From: Acidobacterium sp.
GTDB lineage: Bacteria > Acidobacteriota > Terriglobia > Terriglobales > Acidobacteriaceae
Length of the DNA stretch: 64,000 nucleotides
Direction of reading: 5' to 3'
NCBI GenBank assembly: GCA_027315385.1
Contig: DAHUYD010000124.1
Coordinates: 1-64,000, forward strand
Both the position numbers and the translations under genes were made by a program. The notes beneath the pieces are model-generated. The model saw only the letters and a list, made by a program, of their open reading frames with translations. It was not told where the DNA came from and did not search any database. Of the stretch, positions 25,958 through 34,145 are shown one piece after another. Position 1 is the first letter of the stretch. Every line of letters begins with the position of its first letter.

Positions 25958-26929
25958 TCAACGAGCACCAGCGCCATTCCGAGCGGGGCCGAAGGCGCGT
26001 GGCAGCGCGCAGTTCTTCCCGTCGGCCTTGGCATCGGCGAGAGCGCGCTCGGCCTCGCGCAGCACGACCAGCGGAGAGCGCCCGGCGCTGCCCGCGACGC
26101 CGAAGCTGGCGGTGAGGGTGCTGGCGTGGCCGTTCACCGCGAAGGGACGCGAAAGGATCGTTTGCTTCACGCGTTCCGCCAGCGCCATCGCGTTTTCGGG
26201 GTTGCATCCGGGAAGCGCCAGCAGGAATTCGTCCTCCCCGCAGCGTCCCACCAGATCGTAGCTGCGCAGGTGGCGCCGGAACCGGTTGCCCAACTCCGTC
26301 AGCACCCGGTCGCCCGCGTCGTAGCCGTATTCGTGGTTGAGCCGGGAAAAATCGTCCAGGTCCATCAGCAGCAGGCTCAGCGGCGTTTTCATCCGCTGCA
26401 CGCGATCGGTCTCCTGGAAGATGAGGCTGACCAGGGCTTCGCGGTTCAGCAATCCGGTGAGCCCGTCGTGGGTAGCCCGGTATCGCAGTTCGGCCGACTG
26501 CCGTTGCACCTGATGCTGGAGGGCCACGACGCGCTCCGCCACGCGCAAATGCACTTTCAGATCGTCGGGGTCGGGCGGGATGACCAGATAATCGTCACAG
26601 CCGGCATCCAGCGCCGCGCGCATCCGGTCCCTGCCGGGCTGGTCGCTCAGCAGGACGATCCAGGAGCGCATCGCGCCCTGGCTCCGCCGTACGGCCCAGG
26701 TAATCTCGACCCCGCCGGGGGTGGCCAGGCCGATGTCGAGCAGCGCAATGCCCGGAGCGTCCGCGTTCAGCATCCGCCGCTGCGCAGCCACCCCGCTCTC
26801 AGCCACTTCCACCTGGTAGCGCCAGCTCTCCAGCACCTCGGTCAGATGCCTGACCAGGCCGGGGTCGGAACAGGCGAGCAATACCGTGGGACTGGTCTGG
26901 GTGGAAATTGGAATCGTCGCAGCCATCAC
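25958..26929 (-). CDS. Diguanylate cyclase with degenerate receiver domain
   Basis: This 323-aa protein has an N-terminal receiver-like domain (about 15-130). The candidate phospho-Asp is in IALLDIGL, but the conserved Lys is lost: DYLVIPPDPDDL stands where DYLxKPxxxxEL is usual. A short helix leads to a GGDEF domain (about 155-315) with YRATHDGLTGLLNREAL and LLLMDLDDFSRLNHEYGYDA. The active-site loop is RCGEDEF instead of RYGGDEF. An RXXD inhibitory site (RSYD) lies five residues before it, as in product-inhibited cyclases. It probably makes cyclic di-GMP, but the second Gly to Glu change leaves activity open. It stands alone, ending about 180 nt beyond the start of the minus-strand ECF sigma unit. 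Confidence 0.85.
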   Translation of the reverse strand: MMAATIPISTQTSPTVLLACSDPGLVRHLTEVLESWRYQVEVAESGVAAQRRMLNADAPGIALLDIGLATPGGVEITWAVRRSQGAMRSWIVLLSDQPGRDRMRAALDAGCDDYLVIPPDPDDLKVHLRVAERVVALQHQVQRQSAELRYRATHDGLTGLLNREALVSLIFQETDRVQRMKTPLSLLLMDLDDFSRLNHEYGYDAGDRVLTELGNRFRRHLRSYDLVGRCGEDEFLLALPGCNPENAMALAERVKQTILSRPFAVNGHASTLTASFGVAGSAGRSPLVVLREAERALADAKADGKNCALPRAFGPARNGAGAR

Positions 26930-27235
26930 GTCCCCCTGCCACGATCCATCGGCCGCGCATTAGCATTCTTTAAGAATCTTTAAGAATATCCACTAGCTTT
27001 GTGAGCTAGAATTTCCACAAGCGAGGTCGGCACCGGCAACCTTTGTCCGGCCTGCCGCATCGACTTTATCAGTAGCTGACGCAATCGGTGCGCCCTGCCT
27101 TGTGCATGGCTTTGCAAGTCGACGATCAGGAACCCTCGGCCTCTAACGCTGGCCGCTGGACCGAGTGAAATCGAAAAGCACACCCCAAGGCGTTCGGGAC
27201 TCACCCATCGCGGCTCTTTCCGAGGAGAGTAAGCG
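26930..27235. other. Intergenic region upstream of small ORF
   Basis: These 306 nt hold no convincing gene; minus-strand open frames here have no family likeness. The stretch just ahead of the GGDEF gene (about 26960-27000) is AT-rich and could hold its promoter. The plus-strand part ends with a good ribosome site (GAGGAG) for the small gene at 27236. Several short complementary stretches are visible, but I could not match a known riboswitch. Confidence 0.4.
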
Positions 27236-27448
27236 ATGAATCCTTCTGTTAAGACGACTCATGTGATTCCCAGCCAGCTTCCCCCGGTGCGCACGGGGAA
27301 ACTGGCTACGCTTCTGGTTTGCCGCTTCTGCATGAGCACGCTCGGCGCGTACTCAACCACGGCGGAAAAGCTGCGGATTGAAAGGAAGCACGTATGCCCG
27401 GAGCAAATGGCTCTGGGGAAACCTGCAGCCTCCGTTCCCTTTAACTAA
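27236..27448 (+). CDS. Possible small protein with CXXC motif
   Basis: This 70-aa frame is preceded by a strong ribosome site (GAGGAG, about 10 nt before the ATG). It has a CRFC pair and a third Cys in KHVCPEQM, but no signal peptide, and I recognise no family. The frame is isolated, with more than 300 nt without genes on each side. Coding status rests on the ribosome site alone. The upstream and downstream sequence could instead belong to a non-coding transcript. Confidence 0.4.
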   Translation: MNPSVKTTHVIPSQLPPVRTGKLATLLVCRFCMSTLGAYSTTAEKLRIERKHVCPEQMALGKPAASVPFN

Positions 27449-27775
27449 GCGGCCAGGGCAGTCACCGTTTGGAGCCGCGAAGGACTCTGAGCGCGCCTGA
27501 AGAGGCGGCTGGAGCCGTTTTGTGCCCCGTCCGGCTCATCTCGTCCGGCCCATCCCGCTGTTCATAACCGACGAATTTGCCTGAAGAGGATTTCTCGAGG
27601 CCGCCGTTTTTGCGCGGACTGTATCAAAACGCGGCATAGCGGCGGATCAGGTCCCGCCGGATCGGTCCCGCTGAAAGCTGTGCCCCTCCGCGGCACGAGG
27701 CTCGCCGGCAACGGGCGGCCATTTTTTAGGCATGCGATTTGCAATCCAGCGCCAACCGCGATCTCCTATTGAACA
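27449..27775. other. Intergenic region upstream of thiE
   Basis: These 327 nt hold no gene I can support. A short hairpin, CGGCT-GG-AGCCG (27506-27517), followed by TTTT (27518-27521) could terminate the small upstream gene weakly. I looked for a TPP riboswitch before thiE (the CUGAGA and ACCUGAUCUGG segments) and did not find it. A T-run at about 27722-27727 follows a GC-rich stretch but does not form a clean stem. Confidence 0.4.
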
Positions 27776-28480
27776 GTGCCCCCCAAGAACAATCTTTCTT
27801 CCCGATCCTCGTCTTCGGCCGGAGCCGCGAATCACCCCCGTTTCCCGGTGGTCTATCCGATCCTCGATGCCGGTCTCGCCCTTGCAGGCTGCGATCCGGG
27901 CAGCGAAGCCCGCTGGTCCCGGCTGCGCGCCCTGGTCCGTGAACTGGCTCGGGCTGGCGCAGCGATCCTGCAGTACCGCAACAAGTTCGACGACGACGTG
28001 CTGGTGGCGCAGGATGCTCTGGCCATGCGCGAGGCCGCGCCCGGTTTGCGCCTGATCCTCAACGACCGTCCCGCGCTCGTGGCTCCCGCGGGTTGGGACG
28101 GGGTTCATGTTGGCCAGACCGATCTGTCTCCGTCGTACGCGCGGACGCTCCTCGGCCGCCGCGGCATCGTGGGGCTCTCCACGCATACGGACGAGCAGGT
28201 TTTTGCCGCGGATCGCGAGCCGGTCGACTACATCGCTATCGGGCCCATCTACTCCACGCTCACGAAGTCCGATACCAGCCCGGTGATCGGGATCGAGGGC
28301 GTCATGCGCGCGCGCTCGATAACGCAGAAACCTCTCGTCGCTATCGGCGGCATTACGGCGGACAATGCCCCGGCCGTCTACGACGCCGGCGCGGACTCGG
28401 TTGCCGTGATCTCGGCGATTTTTGGTGCGGGCGTCTCTCCTGGGAAATCCGTGAGAGACTTTCTCGCAATTTTCAAGTAG
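27776..28480 (+). CDS. thiE: Thiamine-phosphate synthase
   Basis: This TIM-barrel enzyme joins HMP-pyrophosphate and thiazole phosphate to give thiamine phosphate. The 234-aa product shows AAILQYRNKFDDD (substrate-binding QyRnK), LILNDRPALVAPAGWDGVHV, then GQTDLSP, VGLSTHTDEQV, DYIAIGPIYSTLTKSD, and LVAIGGITADNAPAVYDAGA, all ThiE hallmarks. The GTG at 27776 gives about 23 residues before the barrel; a later GTG at PVVYPIL is possible. No other thi gene is nearby. The next gene, an APC permease, starts 13 nt downstream. Confidence 0.88.
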   Translation: MPPKNNLSSRSSSSAGAANHPRFPVVYPILDAGLALAGCDPGSEARWSRLRALVRELARAGAAILQYRNKFDDDVLVAQDALAMREAAPGLRLILNDRPALVAPAGWDGVHVGQTDLSPSYARTLLGRRGIVGLSTHTDEQVFAADREPVDYIAIGPIYSTLTKSDTSPVIGIEGVMRARSITQKPLVAIGGITADNAPAVYDAGADSVAVISAIFGAGVSPGKSVRDFLAIFK

Positions 28481-28493
28481 AACTGAAAGACGC

Positions 28494-30068
28494 GTGAGTT
28501 CCCCAGCCGAAACCGTCTCCTCGGGTGGGCCGACGAAAACCGGACTGGTGGCCTCCCTCGGGCTCTTCAGTGCCACGGCGATCGTGGTCGGCTCCATGAT
28601 CGGATCCGGGATTTTTATCGTCCCCGCCGATATCGGCCGCAACGTCGGCTCGCCCGCGCTGCTTATCGGCGCGTGGCTGGTGACGGCGGCGATGACGATC
28701 ATCGGCGCGCTCAGCTACGGGGAACTGGCCGCCATGATGCCCAAAGCCGGCGGGCAGTATGTCTATTTGCGCGAGGCGCTGGGGCCGATCTGGGGGTTTC
28801 TCTTCGGCTGGACGCTATTTCTGGTGATCCAGACGGGAACCATCGCCGCAGTCGCCGTTGCCTTCGGCAAGTTCCTCGGCGTGTTCTTTCCCTCAATATC
28901 CTCCGACCACTGGATCTGGCACATGGCTCACGTGCCGTCCTGGCACATCGGGCCCATGGTTCTCGGCAACATGGACATCGGGCTGAACACCGCGAATCTG
29001 ACGGGCCTGGCGATCATCGTTGTGCTGGCCGTCGTGAACATCTTCGGTGTAAGGACCGGGGCGCTGGTGCAGAACATCTTCACGACCGCAAAAACCGCAG
29101 CGCTGCTGGGCCTGGTCTTCATCGGATTTCTTTTCTGCCGAAGCTTCGCCGCCATCCGCGCGAATTTTGGCGCGAATTTCTGGCGGGGGGCCAGCTGGCA
29201 CACGCTGCATCCGGTGCAGGTGGGCATGGGCGGCCCGGTTGCGATGGTGGGCATCTTCACCATCCTCGCCGTCGTGCAGACCGGATCGCTGTTTTCCGCG
29301 GACGCGTGGAACAACGTCACGTACACGGCGGGGGAAGTCCGCAACCCGCGGCGCAATCTGCCGCTCTCGCTGGCGATGGGCACGAGCCTGGTGCTGGGAC
29401 TCTACATTCTCGCCAACTTTGTTTACCTTGTGGCGCTGCCGCTGCATGGCGACGCGCACGGGACTACAGTTTCCGCGCGGGGAATTCAGTTCGCCTCAGA
29501 CGATCGGGTGGCAACAGCGGCTCTGCAGATCGGATTTTCCCGAACCGGCGCCTTTCTGATGGCCGCTGCCATTCTGGTCTCCACGTTCGGCTGCGCCAAC
29601 GGGCTCACCCTCGCCGGGGCGCGTGTTTACTATGCCATGAGCCGCGATGGCCTGTTCTTCAAGGCGGCGGGCCGGCTGCATCCGCGGTGGCACACACCGG
29701 TCGCCGCGCTCGCCGTGCAGGCGGTCTGGACCTGCTTCCTGTGCCTTTCGGGCTCTTACAGTCAGCTGCTCGACTACATCATTTGCACCGAGCTGATTTT
29801 CTACATTCTGACGATTCTCTGTCTCTTCGTCCTGCGCGTGCGGCGCCCGGATGCCGAGCGCCCCTATCGGGCCATCGGATACCCTGTCCTGCCCGCAATC
29901 TATATCGTGATGGCCGCCTGGATCTGTATTGTGTTATTGCGCTATAAACCGCAATACACCTGGCCCGGACTGGTGATCGTGCTGCTCGGCATTCCCGTCT
30001 TTGCCGTGTGGTCGCGCCGCGGGGCTTCCGCGGCGGAAATATCTGGAGGAACAGCCGATCATGGCTAA
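28494..30068 (+). CDS. APC-family amino-acid permease (L-type-like)
   Basis: This 524-aa inner-membrane transporter has about 12-14 hydrophobic helices. The first, LGLFSATAIVVGSMIGSGIF, carries the unwound GSMIGSGIF substrate-binding motif of the APC superfamily. A second family block is GALSYGELAAMMPKAGGQYV. It starts at a GTG 13 nt after thiE and ends 8 nt inside the next permease gene, so the two permeases are coupled. Substrate cannot be told; the LAT-like pattern suggests neutral amino acids and exchange. The large loop around the residues encoded at 28900-28960 has several His and Trp and is unusual. Confidence 0.88.
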   Translation: MSSPAETVSSGGPTKTGLVASLGLFSATAIVVGSMIGSGIFIVPADIGRNVGSPALLIGAWLVTAAMTIIGALSYGELAAMMPKAGGQYVYLREALGPIWGFLFGWTLFLVIQTGTIAAVAVAFGKFLGVFFPSISSDHWIWHMAHVPSWHIGPMVLGNMDIGLNTANLTGLAIIVVLAVVNIFGVRTGALVQNIFTTAKTAALLGLVFIGFLFCRSFAAIRANFGANFWRGASWHTLHPVQVGMGGPVAMVGIFTILAVVQTGSLFSADAWNNVTYTAGEVRNPRRNLPLSLAMGTSLVLGLYILANFVYLVALPLHGDAHGTTVSARGIQFASDDRVATAALQIGFSRTGAFLMAAAILVSTFGCANGLTLAGARVYYAMSRDGLFFKAAGRLHPRWHTPVAALAVQAVWTCFLCLSGSYSQLLDYIICTELIFYILTILCLFVLRVRRPDAERPYRAIGYPVLPAIYIVMAAWICIVLLRYKPQYTWPGLVIVLLGIPVFAVWSRRGASAAEISGGTADHG

Positions 30069-31557
30069 ACTGTTTGCGACTAAGGCGCTTTCCGCGTGTC
30101 ACGAGGAGGCGGCCGCCGAAGGCGAGCACACCCTCAAGCGGTCGCTCGGCCCTATCAATCTGATCACGCTGGGCATTGGCGCCATCATCGGAGCCGGTAT
30201 TTTCGTGCTCACGGGAACGGCGGCCGCCCAGTTCGCCGGCCCCGCCATTGTCCTTTCGTATGTGATTGCGGGCGGTGGCTGCGTCTTTGCCGGCCTCTGC
30301 TATGCCGAATTCGCCGCCATGATCCCGATCGCCGGCAGCGCCTACACGTACGGGTACACCACACTCGGCGAACTTGTTGCCTGGATCATCGGCTGGGCTC
30401 TCTGCCTCGAATACGCCTTCGGCGCGGCCACCGTCGCCGTCGGCTGGAGCGGCTATGTTTCCAGCATGCTCGGCTTCTTCGGCGTGCACCTGCCCTTCAA
30501 CGCCACGCCTTCGATCGCGATCACCGCCTTTGGCCATCCACTAGCGGCAAAAGTCGACATCTTCGCGCTCTGCGCCATCATCGTCGTCACCGTCGTTCTG
30601 GTCGTCGGAGTCCGCGAGTCCGCGAACTTCAACAGCGCCGCCGTCATGGTTAAAGTCTCCGTGGTGCTGATCTTCGTCGGCCTCGCGACCGCCTTCGCCT
30701 TCACGCACTGGCACCACATGATGGTCAACTGGCATCCGTTTATCCCGAAGAACCGCGGCGCGTTCGGCGAATACGGCATATCCGGCGTCATGCGCGGGGC
30801 TACAGTCGTTTTCTTCGCCTACATCGGCTTCGACGCCGTCTCCACCGCCGCCCAGGAAGCTCGCAATCCCCAAAAGGATCTTCCCTTCGGTATCCTCGGC
30901 TCGCTGATTATTTGTACTATCCTCTACATCGTTGTCAGCGGGCTGCTGACGGGAATAGTTCCGTTCGCCAAGCTCGATACTCCGGCGCCCGTCGCTGACG
31001 GAGCTGTAGCCGTGGGCGCGGCCTGGGGCGTCTTCCTCATCGATCTCGGCGCCATCGCCGGCCTCGCCTCCGTCATGCTCGTCATGATCCTCGGCCAGAC
31101 CCGCGTTCTCTACACCATGGCTCATGACGGCCTGTTGCCGAAGTGGGTCAGCGACATTCACCCTCGCTTCCGCACGCCGTGGCTTGTCACCATCGCCGTC
31201 GGCGTCCTGGTGGCTTTTCTCGCCGCTTTCTTCAACATCAATTTCCTCGGCGAACTGGTCAGCCTCGGCACGCTGCTGGCCTTCACCATCGTCTGCCTGG
31301 GCGTGATGGTGATGCGCAAGCGGCAACCGGATGCGCTTCGCCCCTTCCGTACGCCGTGGGTTCCCTTCGTGCCCATCGGGGGTATGATCGTCGCCGTGGC
31401 CCTGATGGTTTCCGCCGATACTCCCGCCAAGATCGGCTTCTTCAGCTGGCTCACCATTGGCTTGTTCATTTACTTCGGCTACTCGCTGCGTCACAGCAAG
31501 GTACAGGCCGCGGTGCGTTTTTCCGAAGTTCCGCGGCAACCCCGCGCGACTCTGTAA
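30061..31557 (+). CDS. APC-family amino-acid permease (CAT/YfnA-like)
   Basis: This 498-aa transporter starts at an ATG inside the end of the previous permease (8-nt overlap). The phrase LKRSLGPINLITLGIGAIIG and then AGIFVLTG, the block CYAEFAAMIPIAGSAYTYGY, and the VFFAYIGFDAVSTAAQEARNP helix are typical of the cationic amino-acid transporter (CAT) branch. About 12-14 membrane helices are visible. A cationic or broad amino-acid substrate is expected from the family. Two different APC types in tandem suggest uptake and exchange of related amino acids. Confidence 0.9.
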   Translation: MAKLFATKALSACHEEAAAEGEHTLKRSLGPINLITLGIGAIIGAGIFVLTGTAAAQFAGPAIVLSYVIAGGGCVFAGLCYAEFAAMIPIAGSAYTYGYTTLGELVAWIIGWALCLEYAFGAATVAVGWSGYVSSMLGFFGVHLPFNATPSIAITAFGHPLAAKVDIFALCAIIVVTVVLVVGVRESANFNSAAVMVKVSVVLIFVGLATAFAFTHWHHMMVNWHPFIPKNRGAFGEYGISGVMRGATVVFFAYIGFDAVSTAAQEARNPQKDLPFGILGSLIICTILYIVVSGLLTGIVPFAKLDTPAPVADGAVAVGAAWGVFLIDLGAIAGLASVMLVMILGQTRVLYTMAHDGLLPKWVSDIHPRFRTPWLVTIAVGVLVAFLAAFFNINFLGELVSLGTLLAFTIVCLGVMVMRKRQPDALRPFRTPWVPFVPIGGMIVAVALMVSADTPAKIGFFSWLTIGLFIYFGYSLRHSKVQAAVRFSEVPRQPRATL

Positions 31558-31567
31558 CCCGTCCGTG

Positions 31568-31586
31568 GGGGCGATACAATCGCCCC
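31568..31586. promoter_or_regulatory. Perfect inverted repeat abutting the HIT-gene start codon
   Basis: Arms GGGGCGAT (31568-31575) and ATCGCCCC (31579-31586) are perfect 8-bp complements around ACA. The right arm ends directly before the GTG start at 31587. In RNA this hairpin would mask the ribosome-binding region; in DNA it could be an operator. A TACAAT hexamer lies in the centre (31575-31580). The repeat is seen; its role is inference. Confidence 0.55.
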
Positions 31587-32180
31587 GTGGACTATCTCTG
31601 GACTCCCTGGCGCTACAACTACGTCACGCAATCCGACAAGCAGCAGCGCCAGGGCATTGCCGAGGAACTCAGTGCCTGGCCGGGAGACACGGGCTGCGTC
31701 TTCTGCAACATGATCGCGGCCACCGACTACGCCGTCGCTCACGGCATGGATCGCACCGCGGCCGAGCGATCAAGCGGCATCGTTCTCCGCGCCCGCCACA
31801 ACTACATCTGCGTCAACCGCTATCCCTACACCTCCGGGCACGTGATGGTGGTTCCCTACGGCCACCAGAGCGCCCTTGGCACGCTGGCAGCCGATGCCGC
31901 CCGCGAAATGATGGATCTCGCCCAGAGCATTGAGCGCGCGCTCTCGGTTCTCTACCATCCCGACGGCTTCAACATCGGCCTGAACCTCGGCAAGGCCGCG
32001 GGTGCCGGCGTCGCGGGACACCTGCATCTGCATGCGCTGCCCCGCTGGTTCGGCGACACAAACTTTCTCACCACCGTGAGCGAAAGCCGCCTGCTGCCGG
32101 AAGACCTGAGCACCACCTGGGAGCGGGTTCGCGGCGCGCTGGCCGCGGACACGCTCAACCCGCAAACCGCAACACCATGA
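31587..32180 (+). CDS. HIT-family nucleotide hydrolase/phosphorylase
   Basis: This 197-aa protein of the histidine-triad family (Ap4A phosphorylase-like branch) has GCVFCNMIAA (about 34-43), RHNYICVNRYPYTSGHVMVV (about 72-91), GFNIGLNLGKAAGAGVAGHL and the triad HLHLHALPRW (about 150-159). The triad His attacks the nucleotide alpha phosphate. I chose the GTG at 31587 because VDYLWTPWRYNYV is the conserved start of this branch, although a strong hairpin precedes it and no clean ribosome site is visible. Its stop overlaps the DUF6314 start (ATGA). Confidence 0.9.
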   Translation: MDYLWTPWRYNYVTQSDKQQRQGIAEELSAWPGDTGCVFCNMIAATDYAVAHGMDRTAAERSSGIVLRARHNYICVNRYPYTSGHVMVVPYGHQSALGTLAADAAREMMDLAQSIERALSVLYHPDGFNIGLNLGKAAGAGVAGHLHLHALPRWFGDTNFLTTVSESRLLPEDLSTTWERVRGALAADTLNPQTATP

Positions 32181-32650
32181 GGCCCATCGACGCAATGACA
32201 TCATCCGCGCAACACATTCTCGAACGATTGCAGGGGGAGTGGAAGTTCGTGCGCGAAGTCCCCGGCAAAGCCACCATGACCGGCCGCGCGCACATCGCTG
32301 CCACCAGCGCCGACCGCGCGCGCTACGACGAAACCGCCAACGTCCGGCTGGCCGACGGAACCAGGCTCACTGGCAGCCAGAGCTACCGCTACAAGCGCCT
32401 AGCGTCTCCCGCCAACGGATTCGAAGTGCTGTTCGCGGACACGGGCGATCTCTTCGAGCGACTGGATTTTCACTCCTTGCCGGACGGTAGCCTGCGCGCC
32501 AACGCGGAGCATCTGTGCGGCTCCGACCGGTACGTGTCGCAATTCGTCCTCGACGCTCACGATCAACTCCACGTCGAGCACAAAGTCACCGGCCCGGGCA
32601 AGGACTACGTCGTTCGCACCACCTACCGCCGCGCCAGCCGCACCTCCTGA
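32177..32650 (+). CDS. DUF6314 lipocalin-like protein
   Basis: This 157-aa soluble protein is predicted to be all-beta. It has the pattern LQGEWKFVREVPGKATMTGR at the start, a mid-part with GSQSYRYKRL and FEVLFADTGDLFERLDF, and the end HKVTGPGKDYVVRTTYRR. This is the DUF6314 arrangement, a small beta-barrel-like family of unknown function. Its ATG overlaps the HIT stop by 4 nt, so the pair is translationally coupled. The thioesterase gene is convergent. Function is not known. Confidence 0.7.
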   Translation: MRPIDAMTSSAQHILERLQGEWKFVREVPGKATMTGRAHIAATSADRARYDETANVRLADGTRLTGSQSYRYKRLASPANGFEVLFADTGDLFERLDFHSLPDGSLRANAEHLCGSDRYVSQFVLDAHDQLHVEHKVTGPGKDYVVRTTYRRASRTS

Positions 32651-32733
32651 TCGCCCTGGGCAGTTGGGGGAAGGCATGGTCCGACAGCTGAGGGAAGGTC
32701 TGCTTTGTGGCGGCGAACGGCACTCTGCGGGAC

Positions 32734-33198
32734 TCAGGTTGCAGAGCCGAAATTGTCCGGTATCTGAACAGCGACAACTTCCCCGCGCGCGGTGGCGACT
32801 CCTTCGGCGTAAACCGTGGACTCGACCACCACTTTGCGTCCTCTGATTTCCCTGACGCGCGCGCGAATGGTGAGCGGAGGCCCGAGTGGCGTAGGTCTGA
32901 GGTAATCGACGCGCAGCGACGCGGTGACAAAGCGAAACGGCGGCTCGGTGCCGGGTTCACGTCCCGCGGCACGATACGCGGCGGCGGCCGCCGTGCCCGT
33001 AGAGTGGCAATCAACGAGCGAGGCAATCACTCCGCCGTAAACAAAGCCAGGAACGGCGATGTGCCACGGCTCAGGGGTGAAGGCAGAAACCGTTTCATCC
33101 CCATCCCAATCCGTGCGGATGTGGTGGCCGTGCTCGTTCAGTCGCCCACAGCCGAAACAATGGGCGAGGCTTTCGGGGTAAAAATCCTGGACCGCCAT
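32734..33198 (-). CDS. PaaI-like hotdog-fold acyl-CoA thioesterase
   Basis: This 154-aa protein has the hotdog core, with VPGFVYGGVIASLVDCHSTG as the substrate-binding helix (about 50-69), FVTASLRVDYLRPTPLGPPL as the central strand, and VVVESTVYAEGVATARGEVV near the end. The N-terminal HCFGCG is shared by a PaaI/4HBT subgroup. It probably hydrolyses small or medium acyl-CoA esters in the cytosol; the exact substrate is not visible. It is a single minus-strand gene convergent with the DUF6314 gene. Confidence 0.88.
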   Translation of the reverse strand: MAVQDFYPESLAHCFGCGRLNEHGHHIRTDWDGDETVSAFTPEPWHIAVPGFVYGGVIASLVDCHSTGTAAAAAYRAAGREPGTEPPFRFVTASLRVDYLRPTPLGPPLTIRARVREIRGRKVVVESTVYAEGVATARGEVVAVQIPDNFGSAT

Positions 33199-33443
33199 GA
33201 TGCTGACAGTCTATGCTCATGGCCTCGCCGGTCTTCGGTGAATCCGGTCAGCCGCGAGGGCGTGACGTTGTGAGAATACTTGCTGATTGAACCCCTCTGC
33301 CGGCCCCGTTTAGCCAACCCGAAAATCACCCGATTCCACTGCCAAACCCAGTCACACGCACCGATTACTTTAGTCATGGCCGGCAGGCCGATTCCTTCGT
33401 TCACCCACGTCGTCCGGCGCACAATACCCTCGGGAGGAAAAAC

Positions 33444-33581
33444 ATGGGCGAACCTCTCGCAATCTTCGGCCTTTTTGTGTTCTTCGCGGTGATCTTTGGG
33501 ATCTGCGTTCTTTGGGCGACGCACGGGCATCCGTCCGACGCCGACAATGAAGATCTCGGAGTCGTGGCCAAGGACCACTAA
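33444..33581 (+). CDS. 45-residue single-helix membrane peptide
   Basis: This short frame (46 codons with stop) starts at an ATG preceded by a strong ribosome site, GGGAGGAAAAAC. The product has one hydrophobic helix (about residues 5-24, LAIFGLFVFFAVIFGICVLW) and a hydrophilic, acidic, His-containing tail (ATHGHPSDADNEDLGVVAKD). This is the build of small membrane subunits or regulators. It has the same direction as the tRNA-Leu and secG behind it, with about 100 nt to the tRNA. I do not recognise its family. The strong ribosome site and the clean amphipathic-to-membrane layout support it as a gene. Confidence 0.65.
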   Translation: MGEPLAIFGLFVFFAVIFGICVLWATHGHPSDADNEDLGVVAKDH

Positions 33582-33632
33582 AGCACGCCGGAATTCAGAC
33601 TTGCGCATGACGGGAGGTGCCTGTTTGCCCGC

Positions 33633-33660
33633 TTGTCCGGCTCGGCGCCCCTGCTATACT
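33633..33660 (+). promoter_or_regulatory. Promoter of tRNA-Leu
   Basis: A TTGTCC -35 box (33633-33638) and TATACT -10 box (33655-33660) are separated by 16 nt. The predicted start is near 33667, about 16 nt before the mature tRNA. The -10 is strong and the -35 is two mismatches from consensus. Confidence 0.7.
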
Positions 33661-33682
33661 TTTCAAAAGGTTCGTCTCCCGT

Positions 33683-33768
33683 GCGGAAGTGGTGAAATTG
33701 GCAGACACACCATCTTGAGGGGGTGGCGCCCAAAAGGCATGGGGGTTCAAGTCCCCCCTTCCGCACCA
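33683..33768 (+). tRNA. tRNA-Leu (anticodon GAG)
   Basis: The acceptor stem is GCGGAAG (33683-33689) with CTTCCGC (33758-33764), discriminator A at 33765, and an encoded CCA at 33766-33768. The anticodon loop TTGAGGG has GAG at 33717-33719 and a 5-bp stem CCATC/GGTGG. A long variable arm (GGCGCCC...) marks a type II tRNA. The T-arm is GGGGGTTCAAGTCCCCC. It reads CUC/CUU leucine codons. secG starts 33 nt downstream. Confidence 0.96.
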
Positions 33769-33800
33769 AAAATTCCGCCGCGCCCTGAGGTTCAACCAGC

Positions 33801-34091
33801 GTGATTTACGTTCTCATTGCCGTCCACATCATCGTTTGCCTGCTGCTGATCGTGATCGTACTGCTGCAGCAAGGCAAGAGCGCCGACCTTGCCGCCGCCT
33901 TCGGCGGGCAGGGCTCCCAGACGGCCTTCGGCCCGCGGTCGGCCTCCAATCTCCTCACCAAGGCCACAGCGTGGCTGGCGGTGATTTTCTTCATTACGTC
34001 GATGACGCTGACCGTGATGTACCAGCACCAGACCGCGCACTCCAGTTCGGTGCTGTCGGGGTCATCGCAGAGCGCTCCGGCAAAGAAATAG
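33801..34091 (+). CDS. secG: Preprotein translocase subunit SecG
   Basis: This 96-aa inner-membrane protein has two helices (residues 1-22 and about 50-72) separated by the loop VLLQQGKSADLAAAFGGQGS, the SecG hallmark. The tail is Ser/Gln/Lys-rich. It helps SecYE with protein export. The start is a GTG at 33801, 33 nt after the tRNA-Leu, an arrangement common in bacteria where secG and tRNA-Leu are neighbours and may share a transcript. An intrinsic terminator follows (34114-34145). Confidence 0.93.
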   Translation: MIYVLIAVHIIVCLLLIVIVLLQQGKSADLAAAFGGQGSQTAFGPRSASNLLTKATAWLAVIFFITSMTLTVMYQHQTAHSSSVLSGSSQSAPAKK

Positions 34092-34113
34092 GTTCTCCTC
34101 CAGAACCCACAGG

Positions 34114-34145
34114 CGGGCGGGCTTCAGGCCTGCCCGTTTTGTTTG
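34114..34145 (+). terminator. Intrinsic terminator after secG
   Basis: A 9-bp stem (CGGGCGGGC at 34114-34122 with GCCTGCCCG at 34128-34136, one G-T pair) and loop TTCAG are followed by TTTTGTTTG. It ends the tRNA-Leu/secG unit. The next 220 nt before the hydrolase gene hold only weak open frames with no family likeness. Confidence 0.85.

Noticed and set aside
26930-27235. Cyclic-di-GMP (GEMM) riboswitch near the diguanylate cyclase gene
   Set aside because: GACGCAA is present but the other core blocks of the motif are absent.
27449-27775. TPP riboswitch before thiE
   Set aside because: I looked for the conserved CUGAGA and ACCUGAUCUGG segments and found neither.
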